Numbered from the stretch's first letter, positions 1 to 6,452 are shown. The stretch is 12,127 nucleotides of DNA from Patescibacteria group bacterium (GCA_030916555.1 JAUPWK010000007.1:1-12127); one strand, 5' to 3'. Translations and numbers: made by a program. The notes: generated by a model from the letters alone, not told the origin.

Positions 1-569
1 AAGCAGTGGTTGAACGTGGAGGCTTGCCTGAGGAGCCTGTAGAGCTAGCGGAACTTCCAGGTATCGGCCCGTACACCTCTCAGGCAGTGGCCGCCTTTGC
101 CTTTAAGCGGCCAAAGGCGGCCCCCGTGGACACGAACATTGAAAGAATTCTGAAACGAGTCTTCAAAGCGTATAACTTCACAAAGCCTGAGATCGCTGTG
201 CTTGCGCGTGAGCTTGTCCCGGGGGATAGTTGGAGTTGGAATCACGCGCTTATGGATTTGGGCGCTACTGTCTGCACTGCCAAGAGTCCCAAGTGTGAAG
301 CGTGTCCTATCAAGGATTTGTGTGCCAGTTATCCGTGCTCAGGAAATGACGTTGTAAAGAAGCCGCAAGGGAAGTTTAAAGACTCAGACCGCTTTTACCG
401 CGGAGCGCTTGTTTCATTTTTACGCCAACACAACGTTTTACGACGCAAGCAGGTAGGAGAAAAACTCGGCCTCACGGATTCGGACCGATGTGGGCGGATT
501 ATCGACAGCCTCATTAAGGACCAATTCATTATTGAGGAGGCAGGTGGTAAACTGTCACTACGAAATTGA
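1..569 (+). CDS. mutY: MutY-type A/G-specific adenine glycosylase, 3' part (5' end outside window)
   Basis: Base-excision repair enzyme expected to remove adenine mispaired with 8-oxoguanine. The frame is open back to the window edge, so the gene is truncated; the GTG at base 6 is an internal codon. Numbering from that codon, a helix-hairpin-helix LPGIGPYT lies at residues 18-24, and the catalytic Asp in PVDTNIERIL is D42. A [4Fe-4S] cluster motif C-x6-C-x2-C-x5-C is formed by C90, C97, C100 and C106, the arrangement of the MutY/endonuclease III family. The NUDIX-like 8-oxoG recognition domain of E. coli MutY is absent. The protein instead ends with about 65 residues that look like a small winged helix (FYRGALVSFLRQ onward). 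The N-terminal catalytic Glu is not in the window. Family assignment is firm; MutY rather than Nth is inferred from the PVDTN context. Stop is TGA. Confidence 0.87.
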   Translation, partial: AVVERGGLPEEPVELAELPGIGPYTSQAVAAFAFKRPKAAPVDTNIERILKRVFKAYNFTKPEIAVLARELVPGDSWSWNHALMDLGATVCTAKSPKCEACPIKDLCASYPCSGNDVVKKPQGKFKDSDRFYRGALVSFLRQHNVLRRKQVGEKLGLTDSDRCGRIIDSLIKDQFIIEEAGGKLSLRN

Positions 570-604
570 GGAGGGTTCATATGTCTCTGCGATTACCATC
601 CTGA
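568..604 (+). other. Strong Shine-Dalgarno and ATG opening a 7-codon minigene (possible truncated gene start)
   Basis: GAGGAGGG at 568-575 overlaps the mutY stop and sits 5 bases before ATG 581. It is the strongest ribosome-binding site in the window. The ATG opens only MSLRLPS before TGA at 602-604. The stop is created by the CCTGA that begins the structured repeat at 598. A plausible reading is that an older downstream gene was cut off when the repeat arrived; a real leader peptide is possible but unsupported. Confidence 0.35.
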
Positions 605-645
605 AGCGAATGTCGAAGGATCCGAGGCCTGACACATCCGTCGGA
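598..645 (+). repeat. REP-like structured repeat, copy 1
   Basis: Hairpin 1 pairs ATCCT (598-602) with AGGAT (617-621) around a loop carrying AATG and TCGA. Hairpin 2 pairs TCCGA (621-625) with TCGGA (641-645) and GG (626-627) with CC (638-639), leaving a single bulged G at 640. On its minus strand the element at 10979-11027 has the same order of parts, CCTGA, AATG, GAAGG, CCGAGGCC, CCGTCGG, with the same bulged G. The 570-711 spacer contains this repeat, the minigene and a GTTC/GAAC mini-hairpin at 670-681, and no gene I can support. Confidence 0.55.
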
Positions 646-711
646 CTTGGGACTGTGATTGCTAGAGAAGTTCACGGGAACGGTAATTAATTTGTAAGTG
701 CTTTAGAAAAT

Positions 712-978
712 ATGGCTTTACTCGAATTCTTTGGAGACACTTGTCCGCACTGCATCACCATGAAGCCGCTCGTTGAAAAGATTGAAAAGAAACTTGGGGT
801 TACGTTTGAAAAATACGAAGTTTGGAATGATGAGGAGAATGCCAAAAAACTGGCAGGTATCGACAAGGGATTGTGCGGTGGGGTGCCGTTTTTCTATAAC
901 ACCGAATCAAAGCACTATATTTGCGGCTCTTGTGACGAGACGGCGCTTAAAGCGCTCGCAGAGGGTAAGAAACCATAA
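712..978 (+). CDS. Small thioredoxin/glutaredoxin-fold protein with two CxxC motifs
   Basis: An 88-residue cytosolic thioredoxin-fold protein, probably a thiol-disulfide oxidoreductase. The sequence opens on beta strand MALLEFFGDTC and carries the active-site motif CPHC (C11-C14), the same dipeptide as DsbA. The cis-proline is likely P59 in GGVPFF. It is close to the minimal length of a glutaredoxin-like fold and has no signal peptide. A third cysteine (C55) and a second CxxC (CGSC, C71-C74) lie in the C-terminal half; these are unusual and could bind metal or form a relay. The start ATG has no clear Shine-Dalgarno site. The next gene starts one base after the stop, so the two are probably co-transcribed. 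The substrate cannot be inferred. Confidence 0.8.
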   Translation: MALLEFFGDTCPHCITMKPLVEKIEKKLGVTFEKYEVWNDEENAKKLAGIDKGLCGGVPFFYNTESKHYICGSCDETALKALAEGKKP

Positions 979-979
979 T

Positions 980-1894
980 ATGAAAATGACCTCCGCTCTC
1001 TTGGCCTGTGCGATGCTTTTTGTATTGGGTGCTGGTTGTACGCTCCCGAATGAGCTAGCGTGGCTTGGAGGCGCGGAGAGCGTTGTGAGTGCTGATGTCG
1101 ATCTTACGAATGGCTCAGTAATTGTGCTCCATGACTCATCAGCGAATCCGCTTGAGCGCCTTAAAAAAGTACCTGATCGTGAAGTAACCGTAAGTGACTG
1201 GTTGGCTGGAGAAAAGGCGACGATTACTTGGTCAGAGACATATGATCGCGAAACTGCTGAGTCGATAGCTGCGCGTACGGCTGCCGAGCACGCTACGGGC
1301 GTTGGCGAGACTCCAAACATTCCAGACGCCGTTTATGAGACCATTTCGCTGGGCGGAACATTGGCAACTGAGAGTTTGGCGGCTGGCGACAGAATCCGGT
1401 TGCCGTCTGATTGGCCAGAGGGAGCCGTTGAGGCTCGGGAGGGAAATACGCTGATCTGGTTATCGAGAAAACAGTATGACGAACTTGAGGCGACGCGCCA
1501 CACGCAGTTGTCGCTTGGCGCAATTGATGCAGGGTTGTCGCACGTTGCTGACGGTATACAGACCGTCAAAGATCTGATTGGAACAGTCACGGGCGATAAT
1601 TCGACGGTAACGGCACAGCCCGCAATTACTGAGATTGAAGCAGATGTTGAGTGGGGGACTTATGCCCTTACCTGGAACGACGCACAGGTGCGCGTTCAAA
1701 CCATAAGCGCGGAAAATCAGTTCGCGCGCTATACCATCCTCGCGAATCCAGAGAACCCACTTATCCTGGCGGTCGAATTAAAACCTTGGGCCTTTAGTAC
1801 GGAAGCCTTGGGCATCTTGGGAGCTGATCTGAATCTCAATGGATACGAAATCACAAAAATTTCTACACCTCGGTCAGTGACGATCACACCGTAA
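980..1894 (+). CDS. Predicted lipoprotein of unknown function
   Basis: A 304-residue secreted protein that I do not recognise. ATG 980 is chosen over upstream in-frame codons because it begins a signal peptide: MKM, then a hydrophobic run to LGAGC with a candidate lipid-modified C20. The lipobox is imperfect because Gly stands where Leu is usual at -3, so simple cleavage or anchoring by the N-terminus remains possible. The mature part is mixed alpha/beta. It has a TWSETYDRETAESIA segment near residues 90-105, a possible short helix rich in Ala and Glu, a stretch GLSHVADGIQTVKDLIG near 190-207, and a beta-rich C-terminus. No catalytic motif was found. It follows the thioredoxin-fold gene by one base and ends inside the terminator palindrome at 1892-1931. 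It could be an envelope protein whose disulfides are unrelated to that neighbour, since the mature chain is nearly cysteine-free. Confidence 0.75.
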   Translation: MKMTSALLACAMLFVLGAGCTLPNELAWLGGAESVVSADVDLTNGSVIVLHDSSANPLERLKKVPDREVTVSDWLAGEKATITWSETYDRETAESIAARTAAEHATGVGETPNIPDAVYETISLGGTLATESLAAGDRIRLPSDWPEGAVEAREGNTLIWLSRKQYDELEATRHTQLSLGAIDAGLSHVADGIQTVKDLIGTVTGDNSTVTAQPAITEIEADVEWGTYALTWNDAQVRVQTISAENQFARYTILANPENPLILAVELKPWAFSTEALGILGADLNLNGYEITKISTPRSVTITP

Positions 1895-1931
1895 GCAAAA
1901 GACCTCCCAAATTTGGGAGGTCTTTTGCTTA
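1892..1931. terminator. Bidirectional terminator, 40-bp perfect palindrome containing two stop codons
   Basis: The two 20-base halves (1892-1911 and 1912-1931) are exact reverse complements. The core stem GACCTCCCA/TGGGAGGTC closes on an AATT tip and is flanked by AAAA on one side and TTTT on the other, so both strands read as a rho-independent terminator. The first three bases are the TAA of the lipoprotein gene and the last three are the TAA of era on the minus strand. Confidence 0.9.
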
Positions 1932-2780
1932 TTCGAATTTACCTAACCAGTGTGGATCAGTTTTGACGTCGAGTTCAAGGTAATACTTTTGATTGGTAAC
2001 TGCCTCGAGCTCATTGCGAACGGACTGACCGATTTCTTTGATACCCTGACCGCCCTTACCAATAATCATCGGCTTGTAGCGTTCAGCGTTGGTGTAGATG
2101 GTGGCGTTGACGTAAACGAGCTTGTCGCTGCGCGGCTCGACGGCGTTCACTTCAACGTGTGTTGTGTAGGGAACTTCTTCACGTAAGCGGAGGAAGAGTT
2201 TTTCACGGATGAGCTCAGAAAGCCAGACCTCATTGCTTAAGTTCGTGAATTGGAACTCTGGGTACATGGCTTCGCCCTCAGGGAGCTGATCAAAGATCCA
2301 GCGCTCTACCAGGTCAGTATTCTTGCCCGTTAAAGCTGAGACCTCAACGTAGTTATCAAACTGAGTCGCTAAGTCTCGGTAGTAATCGATGTAGTTGCGT
2401 GAGGCCTTGTCATCAATCATGTTGATGACAAGTAGCTTCGGTTTCTCAACGGCCTCAATCATTTTCATGGCCTGCTTTTCTTCATCGCCCAAGGCACGCG
2501 TTGGGTCAACAACGTACACGACGGCATCAACGCCGTGGAGCGACTCTTTGGCGTAGCTCAAAAGCTTCTGCGTCAACGGATCTTTAGCTTTCTGCATGAT
2601 GCCTGGGGTATCAACGACAACGGCCTGACCGAGTGGGCGGTTGATGATTCCAGAAATAGGCAAACGGGTCGTCTGGGGTTTTGGTGTTGTAATGGCGACC
2701 TTGGAGCCGACCATGGTGTTAAGGAGCGTTGATTTCCCAACGTTAGAGCGGCCAATAATGGTGACAAGTCCTGATTTCAT
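1929..2780 (-). CDS. era: GTPase Era, 16S rRNA-binding assembly factor
   Basis: Era binds near the 3' end of 16S rRNA and acts in maturation of the small ribosomal subunit. At 283 residues it has near-normal length. The GTPase domain shows G1 GRSNVGKST (10-18), a switch I region with TTPKPQTTR (31-39), G3 DTPG (57-60), G4 NMID (120-123) and G5 SALTG (148-152). The C-terminal KH domain carries IIGKGGQGIKEIG (239-251). Two departures are visible: Pro to Ser in G1 and, more striking, Met in place of the Lys of NKxD in G4. The start has no Shine-Dalgarno site; the bases before it read CACCTCTT, closer to an anti-Shine-Dalgarno sequence. Era diverges from the membrane protein at 2882 and converges on the lipoprotein gene. 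Confidence 0.95.
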   Translation of the reverse strand: MKSGLVTIIGRSNVGKSTLLNTMVGSKVAITTPKPQTTRLPISGIINRPLGQAVVVDTPGIMQKAKDPLTQKLLSYAKESLHGVDAVVYVVDPTRALGDEEKQAMKMIEAVEKPKLLVINMIDDKASRNYIDYYRDLATQFDNYVEVSALTGKNTDLVERWIFDQLPEGEAMYPEFQFTNLSNEVWLSELIREKLFLRLREEVPYTTHVEVNAVEPRSDKLVYVNATIYTNAERYKPMIIGKGGQGIKEIGQSVRNELEAVTNQKYYLELDVKTDPHWLGKFE

Positions 2781-2824
2781 AAGAGGTGATCAATGCGAGG
2801 GTTTCGCAAATAAGTTAAGTGGAT

Positions 2825-2853
2825 AGATTAGCAGGGAAATAGGATTTTGGCAA
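2825..2853 (-). promoter_or_regulatory. Candidate era promoter
   Basis: On the minus strand TTGCCA (2853-2848) is followed after 17 bases by TAATCT (2830-2825), preceded by TGC as in an extended -10. The predicted start near 2818 leaves a leader of about 38 bases. The -10 hexamer matches poorly, so confidence is modest. Confidence 0.35.
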
Positions 2854-2860
2854 GGTTTCG

Positions 2861-2869
2861 TGTTATGCT
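2861..2869 (+). promoter_or_regulatory. Extended -10 promoter for the membrane-protein gene
   Basis: TGT followed by TATGCT fits the extended -10 form TGn-TATAAT, with no convincing -35. It lies 12 bases before ATG 2882, predicting a leader of about 5 bases and no room for a Shine-Dalgarno site. The same TATGCT hexamer occurs in the promoter at 5907-5934. Confidence 0.45.
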
Positions 2870-2881
2870 TTGCGTAAATAT

Positions 2882-3634
2882 ATGACAAATACTACATCTG
2901 CGTTTAGTGTTGACGAGGTTTTGAAGGCCAGCTGGGCGAGCGTTAAGAAAGATTGGACCAAGTATCTGACGCTTTATGCCGCTGTTTTTCTTATTTACAT
3001 TGTGTACTTTGTGGTGATTGGAGTGCTGTTCCGAGTACTCCATATTCCACAGGCACTTGATTCGATTTTTTCACTTTTACTCGGCGTGTACGTGACCATG
3101 GTAATGACTCGTGGGGCGCTCATGATTGTGCGTGCCAAGAAGTTCGACATGGGCGAGATCATGAAGTTTGAAAGCAAAATGTACCTCAGCACCTTGCTCG
3201 CCATGGTGTTGTACTACATTGCCTGTTTGGTTGGATTCGTTTTGTTCATTGTGCCGGGAATTATTGCTGCGATCATGTTCGGTTTCGCGTTTTACAGCAT
3301 TGTTGATAAAGGCGCTGAAGGAATCCAGGCGCTTGAGGACAGCATGCGCATGACCAAGGGCAATAAATTAAACGTATTCTTTTTCCAGTTTTTGCTCGGC
3401 CTCGTGACGCTGGCAGCTATCGCATTGCCGGGCGTTGTTATTCTCATGGGTACACTCGCCATCTCTGGTGGCGATTTCCGCAATACGCAACTTGGGATCG
3501 GTATTGTTGCCGGTGTACTTTGGGGCGTGATTTTACTTGGAGTTAGTGTTGTTTCAGGAATGGTGAGCACGGCTGCTCACGCGTACATGTATAATAAGAT
3601 GCGAGCCAAGACTCCATTAACCATTGCGAAGTAA
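2882..3634 (+). CDS. Polytopic membrane protein, DUF975/GDPD-membrane-domain-like
   Basis: A 250-residue integral membrane protein of unknown role. About six hydrophobic segments are visible at roughly 29-50, 62-83, 103-122, 123-141, 165-190 and 204-235. The FIVPGI motif (122-127), followed by a helix and then VDKGAEGIQALEDSMRMTKG (141-160), is the pattern of a broad family of bacterial membrane proteins annotated as DUF975-like or as the membrane domain of glycerophosphodiester phosphodiesterase. No enzymatic domain is attached here. ATG 2882 is preferred to the TTG 12 bases upstream because the extended -10 box ends just before that TTG and would place it outside the transcript. The 54-aa membrane gene starts 7 bases after its stop. 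Confidence 0.8.
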   Translation: MTNTTSAFSVDEVLKASWASVKKDWTKYLTLYAAVFLIYIVYFVVIGVLFRVLHIPQALDSIFSLLLGVYVTMVMTRGALMIVRAKKFDMGEIMKFESKMYLSTLLAMVLYYIACLVGFVLFIVPGIIAAIMFGFAFYSIVDKGAEGIQALEDSMRMTKGNKLNVFFFQFLLGLVTLAAIALPGVVILMGTLAISGGDFRNTQLGIGIVAGVLWGVILLGVSVVSGMVSTAAHAYMYNKMRAKTPLTIAK

Positions 3635-3641
3635 ATTTTTT

Positions 3642-3806
3642 ATGGCGAAATCAAGTAAGGGTGCAAAGCGGGGGGTATCGGAAGCGGCCATGTGGACGAT
3701 TACGATTTTGACCCTTGCAGTTTCCTGTGCGGCGCTAGCAACGTTGATCAGTGAGAACCAGGCCTTGCGCATGGAGAATGATCAGCTCATTGTAGCTGCC
3801 GAATAA
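3642..3806 (+). CDS. Small single-pass membrane protein with short coiled coil
   Basis: A 54-residue protein: a basic N-terminus (MAKSSKGAKRG), one hydrophobic segment at about 17-37, then a short heptad-like tail (LISENQALRMENDQLIVAAE). This layout resembles small divisome or septum proteins such as FtsL/DivIC in outline only; at this length no homology can be claimed. It lies 7 bases after the polytopic membrane gene and just before a terminator, so the two form a likely operon. ATG 3642 is chosen over the ATG-less upstream extension because it starts with the basic cap and clears the previous stop. It has no Shine-Dalgarno site. Confidence 0.6.
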   Translation: MAKSSKGAKRGVSEAAMWTITILTLAVSCAALATLISENQALRMENDQLIVAAE

Positions 3807-3816
3807 CTAGCCAAGA

Positions 3817-3856
3817 ATACAAAAAGCTTCTAGGATATCCTAGAAGCTTTTTGTAT
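3817..3856. terminator. 40-bp perfect palindromic terminator overlapping the uppS start codon
   Basis: The halves 3817-3836 and 3837-3856 are exact reverse complements. The stem GCTTCTAGGAT/ATCCTAGAAGC is flanked by AAAAA and TTTTT, so it reads as a terminator on both strands. Transcripts ending in the T run would stop at about 3852-3856, while the ATG of uppS begins at 3855, inside the palindrome. Confidence 0.85.
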
Positions 3857-4640
3857 GCTAAAAAATCTCATCAAATCATTTCTTTACGCAGTTTACGATG
3901 TTCGCTTACAAAAGCGTTTAGCAGCTGGACCATTCCCCAAGCATTTGGGTGTGATTTTAGACGGTAATCGTCGGCATGCTAAGGCTCTTGGTTTGTCAGC
4001 GGGCGACGGGCATAAGCTTGGCGCCAAAAAGGTTCGGTCTTTGCTGACGTGGTGCGGCGAGTTTCAGATTCCCGTGGTGACACTTTGGGTGTTCAGCACT
4101 CAGAATTTTTCACGCGATCCAGAAGAGGTAAAGACACTCATGCAACTGTTTATCGATCAAGCGAATGCCATGAAAACTGACGAGGAGTTTATCAAGAACG
4201 ATATTCGTGTCCGCGTCCTTGGTCGTAGGGATGATTTGCCGGATGATGTGAAACGAGCTTTAGATGATTTGGAGTCGACCACTGCAAATCGCAAAGGCAT
4301 GCTCGTCCAGCTCGCCTTAGCTTACGGCGGACGCGAGGAGATTGTCGACGCCTGTAAAAATTACATCCTTGAAAGTCACAAACAAGGGATCTCAATGCCA
4401 GCCGCCGCAGAGCAGATCACTGAGGAAGCTTTATCCAAACAAATGTATAACGGCGAGGTCGCCGACCCAGACTTCATTATTCGCACCTCCGGTGAGGTTC
4501 GTTTGTCTGGTTTTTTGCTCTGGCAATCTGCCTTTAGCGAGTATTACTTCCTGGACGTCAACTGGCCAGGCTTCCGCCGTGTCGACTTTTTGCGTGCTTT
4601 GCGATCGTTTCAGACTCGTCAGAGAAGGTTCGGGAAGTAA
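3855..4640 (+). CDS. uppS: Isoprenyl (undecaprenyl) diphosphate synthase
   Basis: A cis-prenyltransferase that condenses isopentenyl diphosphate onto an allylic primer to build the lipid carrier used in cell-wall synthesis. It has 261 residues, normal for the family. Visible motifs are LGVILDGNRRHAK (31-43) with catalytic D36, FSTQNFSRDPEEV (80-92), ALAYGGREEIVDA (154-166), and DFIIRTSGEVRLSGFLLWQ (206-224) with R210 and R216. A further acidic residue, E229, lies in SEYYF. The usual bacterial DGNGRW is DGNRRH here, closer to archaeal and eukaryotic long-chain enzymes. The start is M1 at 3855: no other Met lies before the catalytic motif. It lies within a terminator-like palindrome and has no Shine-Dalgarno site. 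MurJ at 9036 acts later in the same cell-wall pathway. Confidence 0.95.
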   Translation: MLKNLIKSFLYAVYDVRLQKRLAAGPFPKHLGVILDGNRRHAKALGLSAGDGHKLGAKKVRSLLTWCGEFQIPVVTLWVFSTQNFSRDPEEVKTLMQLFIDQANAMKTDEEFIKNDIRVRVLGRRDDLPDDVKRALDDLESTTANRKGMLVQLALAYGGREEIVDACKNYILESHKQGISMPAAAEQITEEALSKQMYNGEVADPDFIIRTSGEVRLSGFLLWQSAFSEYYFLDVNWPGFRRVDFLRALRSFQTRQRRFGK

Positions 4641-4646
4641 CTCGCA

Positions 4647-4737
4647 AGACCCTGAACGGATGTGAGGGGTCTAGAAAACTGGTAATGGAACACCTGATCA
4701 ACTGTTTCGATAGACCCTTCACCTTCGTTCAGGGTCT
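4647..4737. repeat. 91-base imperfect inverted repeat, two REP-like modules head to head (copy 2)
   Basis: AGACCCTGAACG (4647-4658) is an exact reverse complement of 4726-4737. Pairing continues inward to 4673/4711, giving about 27 bp with one mismatch and two G-U pairs around a 37-base loop. Each arm read outward-in carries CCTGAACG, then GTGA, then GGGTC, the hairpin-1 motif of the copy at 598. It fills most of the spacer between the convergent genes uppS and rlmD-like. A TTTT run follows at 4745-4748 on the plus strand, so it may help termination. No flanking target duplication was seen. Confidence 0.7.
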
Positions 4738-4762
4738 GGAGGAATTTTGACGAAGTGATCTT

Positions 4763-5896
4763 TTATACTTTCTTTACAAGTGCCGTGACGAGTTCCACAT
4801 GCGGCGTGTGGGGGAACATATCGATAGCGCGGATGGCTTCGACGTCGTAGTATTTTTGCAGTTCGACCATTTCCCGGGCAAAGTTTTTATAGTTACACGA
4901 AACGTAAACGATGCGAGGGGGCAGGGCAGTGATAACGTCCTTGAGCGCTTTGTCATGCATACCGGCGCGTGGAGGATCGAGGATAACAACATCGGCGCCG
5001 ATTTTCATCCAGTCGTAATCTTCTGTTTTTGCGTCAAAGAAATCAACCTGAACACCACTTAGCTCGGCATTTACTTTGGCGTCAGCAATGGCTTGTGGAA
5101 CAAGCTCGACACCAATAGTTTTCTTGGCGTCATTAGCCATAGAGATGGCAAAGAAACCGGTACCACAGTACAAATCAAGCAAAGTTTTATCGGTAAGGTC
5201 GCCAGCAAATTCACGCACCGTGTCTTGCAGGAATGCGGCGCCGGTAGGATTGGTTTGAAAGAAAGCGTTTGGTGAGATGCGATATTTGTAGCCGCCGATC
5301 TGTTCTTCAATTGTTCCAGGACCGTACAGCACGCGCAGCTCATCACCAACGGACACATCACTGATTGTGTGGTTAAGCGACCAGACGAGGGTTGTTGGAC
5401 CGGCAAGGCCATTCAGTTTTGCAAAAGCAAGTACAGCAGCCTGCTCCTCGTCAGCATCTTTCGGAGTGCTCGTCACGATAGTGATCATCGTTTGTCCGAG
5501 TGTAGTAGATCGAATGACTGCATAGCGCAAAAATCCGACGTTCGCTTTACGATCGTAAAAACTGAGACCTGAGGTTTTGACCCAATCACGAGTGATTGCG
5601 AATAGCTTATCAATTTGGGTGTCGGCTAAGAAGCATGGGTGATTATCAATCACTCTCCACCACTTGCCTTTCTCACGCAGTCCAACAGCGCCTTGCCAAT
5701 CAATCACAAAATCCATGCGATTACGGTAATGCTCTGTTACTGGCGCAGGCACGATATCTTTTACGCGCAAATCAAGTTTTTTGATCTTGAAAGAGCCGTT
5801 GATATCAGAGAGTTTTTGCTGCAACTGTTTCTCATAAGGGATATGAGACCAGCCACAGGAACCACAGACCTCAGGATTTGGACAAAGAGTGTTCAT
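4763..5896 (-). CDS. RlmD/TrmA-family RNA (uracil-5-)-methyltransferase
   Basis: An S-adenosylmethionine-dependent enzyme that makes 5-methyluridine in RNA; 23S rRNA is the likelier substrate because a [4Fe-4S] site is present. Numbering from M at 5896 (377 aa), the cluster cysteines are C5, C11, C14 (C-x5-C-x2-C) and C88 in HPCF. The SAM loop is LDLYCGTGFF near 240-249, followed by ILDPPRAGM (305-313), the nucleophile C334 in VSCNY and the general base E368 in HVEL. The usual SCNP is SCNY. The N-terminal TRAM RNA-binding domain common in RlmD is missing. The start at 5896 is preferred to the ATG at 5911, because a good promoter places its -10 box over that upstream ATG. RlmD, RlmC or another TrmA-family target cannot be told apart from sequence alone. 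Confidence 0.88.
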   Translation of the reverse strand: MNTLCPNPEVCGSCGWSHIPYEKQLQQKLSDINGSFKIKKLDLRVKDIVPAPVTEHYRNRMDFVIDWQGAVGLREKGKWWRVIDNHPCFLADTQIDKLFAITRDWVKTSGLSFYDRKANVGFLRYAVIRSTTLGQTMITIVTSTPKDADEEQAAVLAFAKLNGLAGPTTLVWSLNHTISDVSVGDELRVLYGPGTIEEQIGGYKYRISPNAFFQTNPTGAAFLQDTVREFAGDLTDKTLLDLYCGTGFFAISMANDAKKTIGVELVPQAIADAKVNAELSGVQVDFFDAKTEDYDWMKIGADVVILDPPRAGMHDKALKDVITALPPRIVYVSCNYKNFAREMVELQKYYDVEAIRAIDMFPHTPHVELVTALVKKV

Positions 5897-5906
5897 AGAA
5901 GCGGTA

Positions 5907-5934
5907 AGCATAGCGATTTTTTGAGTTTCGTCAA
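5907..5934 (-). promoter_or_regulatory. Promoter of the rlmD-like gene
   Basis: On the minus strand TTGACG (5934-5929) and TATGCT (5912-5907) are separated by 16 bases. Transcription would start near 5900, leaving about 3 bases before ATG 5896. The upstream ATG at 5911 lies inside the -10 box and is unlikely to be translated. Confidence 0.6.
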
Positions 5935-6014
5935 TTTTCTGTTACTCTTACGCTGGTTAAGATGATTAATCGTCGGCAGTCAGCGACCGATCAACCACGT
6001 TAACCGCTCGCAAT

Positions 6015-6452
6015 ATGATCGTCATCGCTCACGACATTCGCAGTCTCCATAACATTGGCTCCATTTTCAGAAATGCGGCTGCCTTTGGGGTTGAAAAGCT
6101 TTACCTTACTGGTTTTACTGCCACACCTCCGCGTAAGGAGATCGCTAAAGTGGCGTTAGGTGCGGAAGATCTTGTGGCCTGGGAGGCTGGGGAAGTGAGC
6201 ACGGTCATTGCGAGTCTCAAGGCAGACGGCTACACTGTCTTTGGGCTTGAGACCGGAGTAGATGCACAGAATATTGCAGAGACAAAGGCAGACAAGCTTG
6301 CCTTAGTACTCGGAAACGAAGTAGCCGGGATCGATCAAGCTACGCTTGCGTTATTAGACGGGAAATTGGTGATTCCTATGAACAAGAAGCAGTCACTCAA
6401 TGTTTCCGTTGCAAGTGGGGTAGCGATGTATGTACTCAGTGCGCGGTCATAG
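6015..6452 (+). CDS. TrmH/SpoU-family RNA 2'-O-methyltransferase (short form)
   Basis: A SPOUT-class methyltransferase expected to 2'-O-methylate a ribose in tRNA or rRNA with S-adenosylmethionine. The 145 residues cover only the knotted catalytic domain. Motif 1 is HNIGSIFRNAAAFG (12-25) with N13 and R19. Motif 2 is LVLGNEVAGI (97-106). Motif 3 is IPMNKKQSLNVSVASGVAMY (120-139). The N-terminal RNA-binding extension of RlmB-type enzymes is absent, so it is nearer in size to TrmL/TrmH-like proteins. The start ATG has no Shine-Dalgarno site and I find no convincing promoter in the 118-base divergent spacer. Its last three codons lie within the tRNA-Arg gene, and the stop TAG is bases 8-10 of that tRNA. 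The target nucleotide is unknown. Confidence 0.88.
   Translation: MIVIAHDIRSLHNIGSIFRNAAAFGVEKLYLTGFTATPPRKEIAKVALGAEDLVAWEAGEVSTVIASLKADGYTVFGLETGVDAQNIAETKADKLALVLGNEVAGIDQATLALLDGKLVIPMNKKQSLNVSVASGVAMYVLSARS

Noticed and set aside
490..690. 66-codon plus-strand ORF overlapping the end of mutY.
   Set aside because: It is out of frame with mutY, starts within it, and its second half is the structured repeat; no family resemblance.
773..979. Longer N-terminal extension of the lipoprotein gene from an upstream in-frame start.
   Set aside because: It would overlap the thioredoxin-fold gene completely and bury the signal peptide; ATG 980 fits much better.
5897..6014. Promoter for the TrmH-like gene (TAAGAT near 5958 with an upstream T-rich stretch) and a GGTTAA/TTAACC inverted repeat.
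   Set aside because: No -35 at a normal distance, and the inverted repeat is only 6 bp; too weak to annotate.
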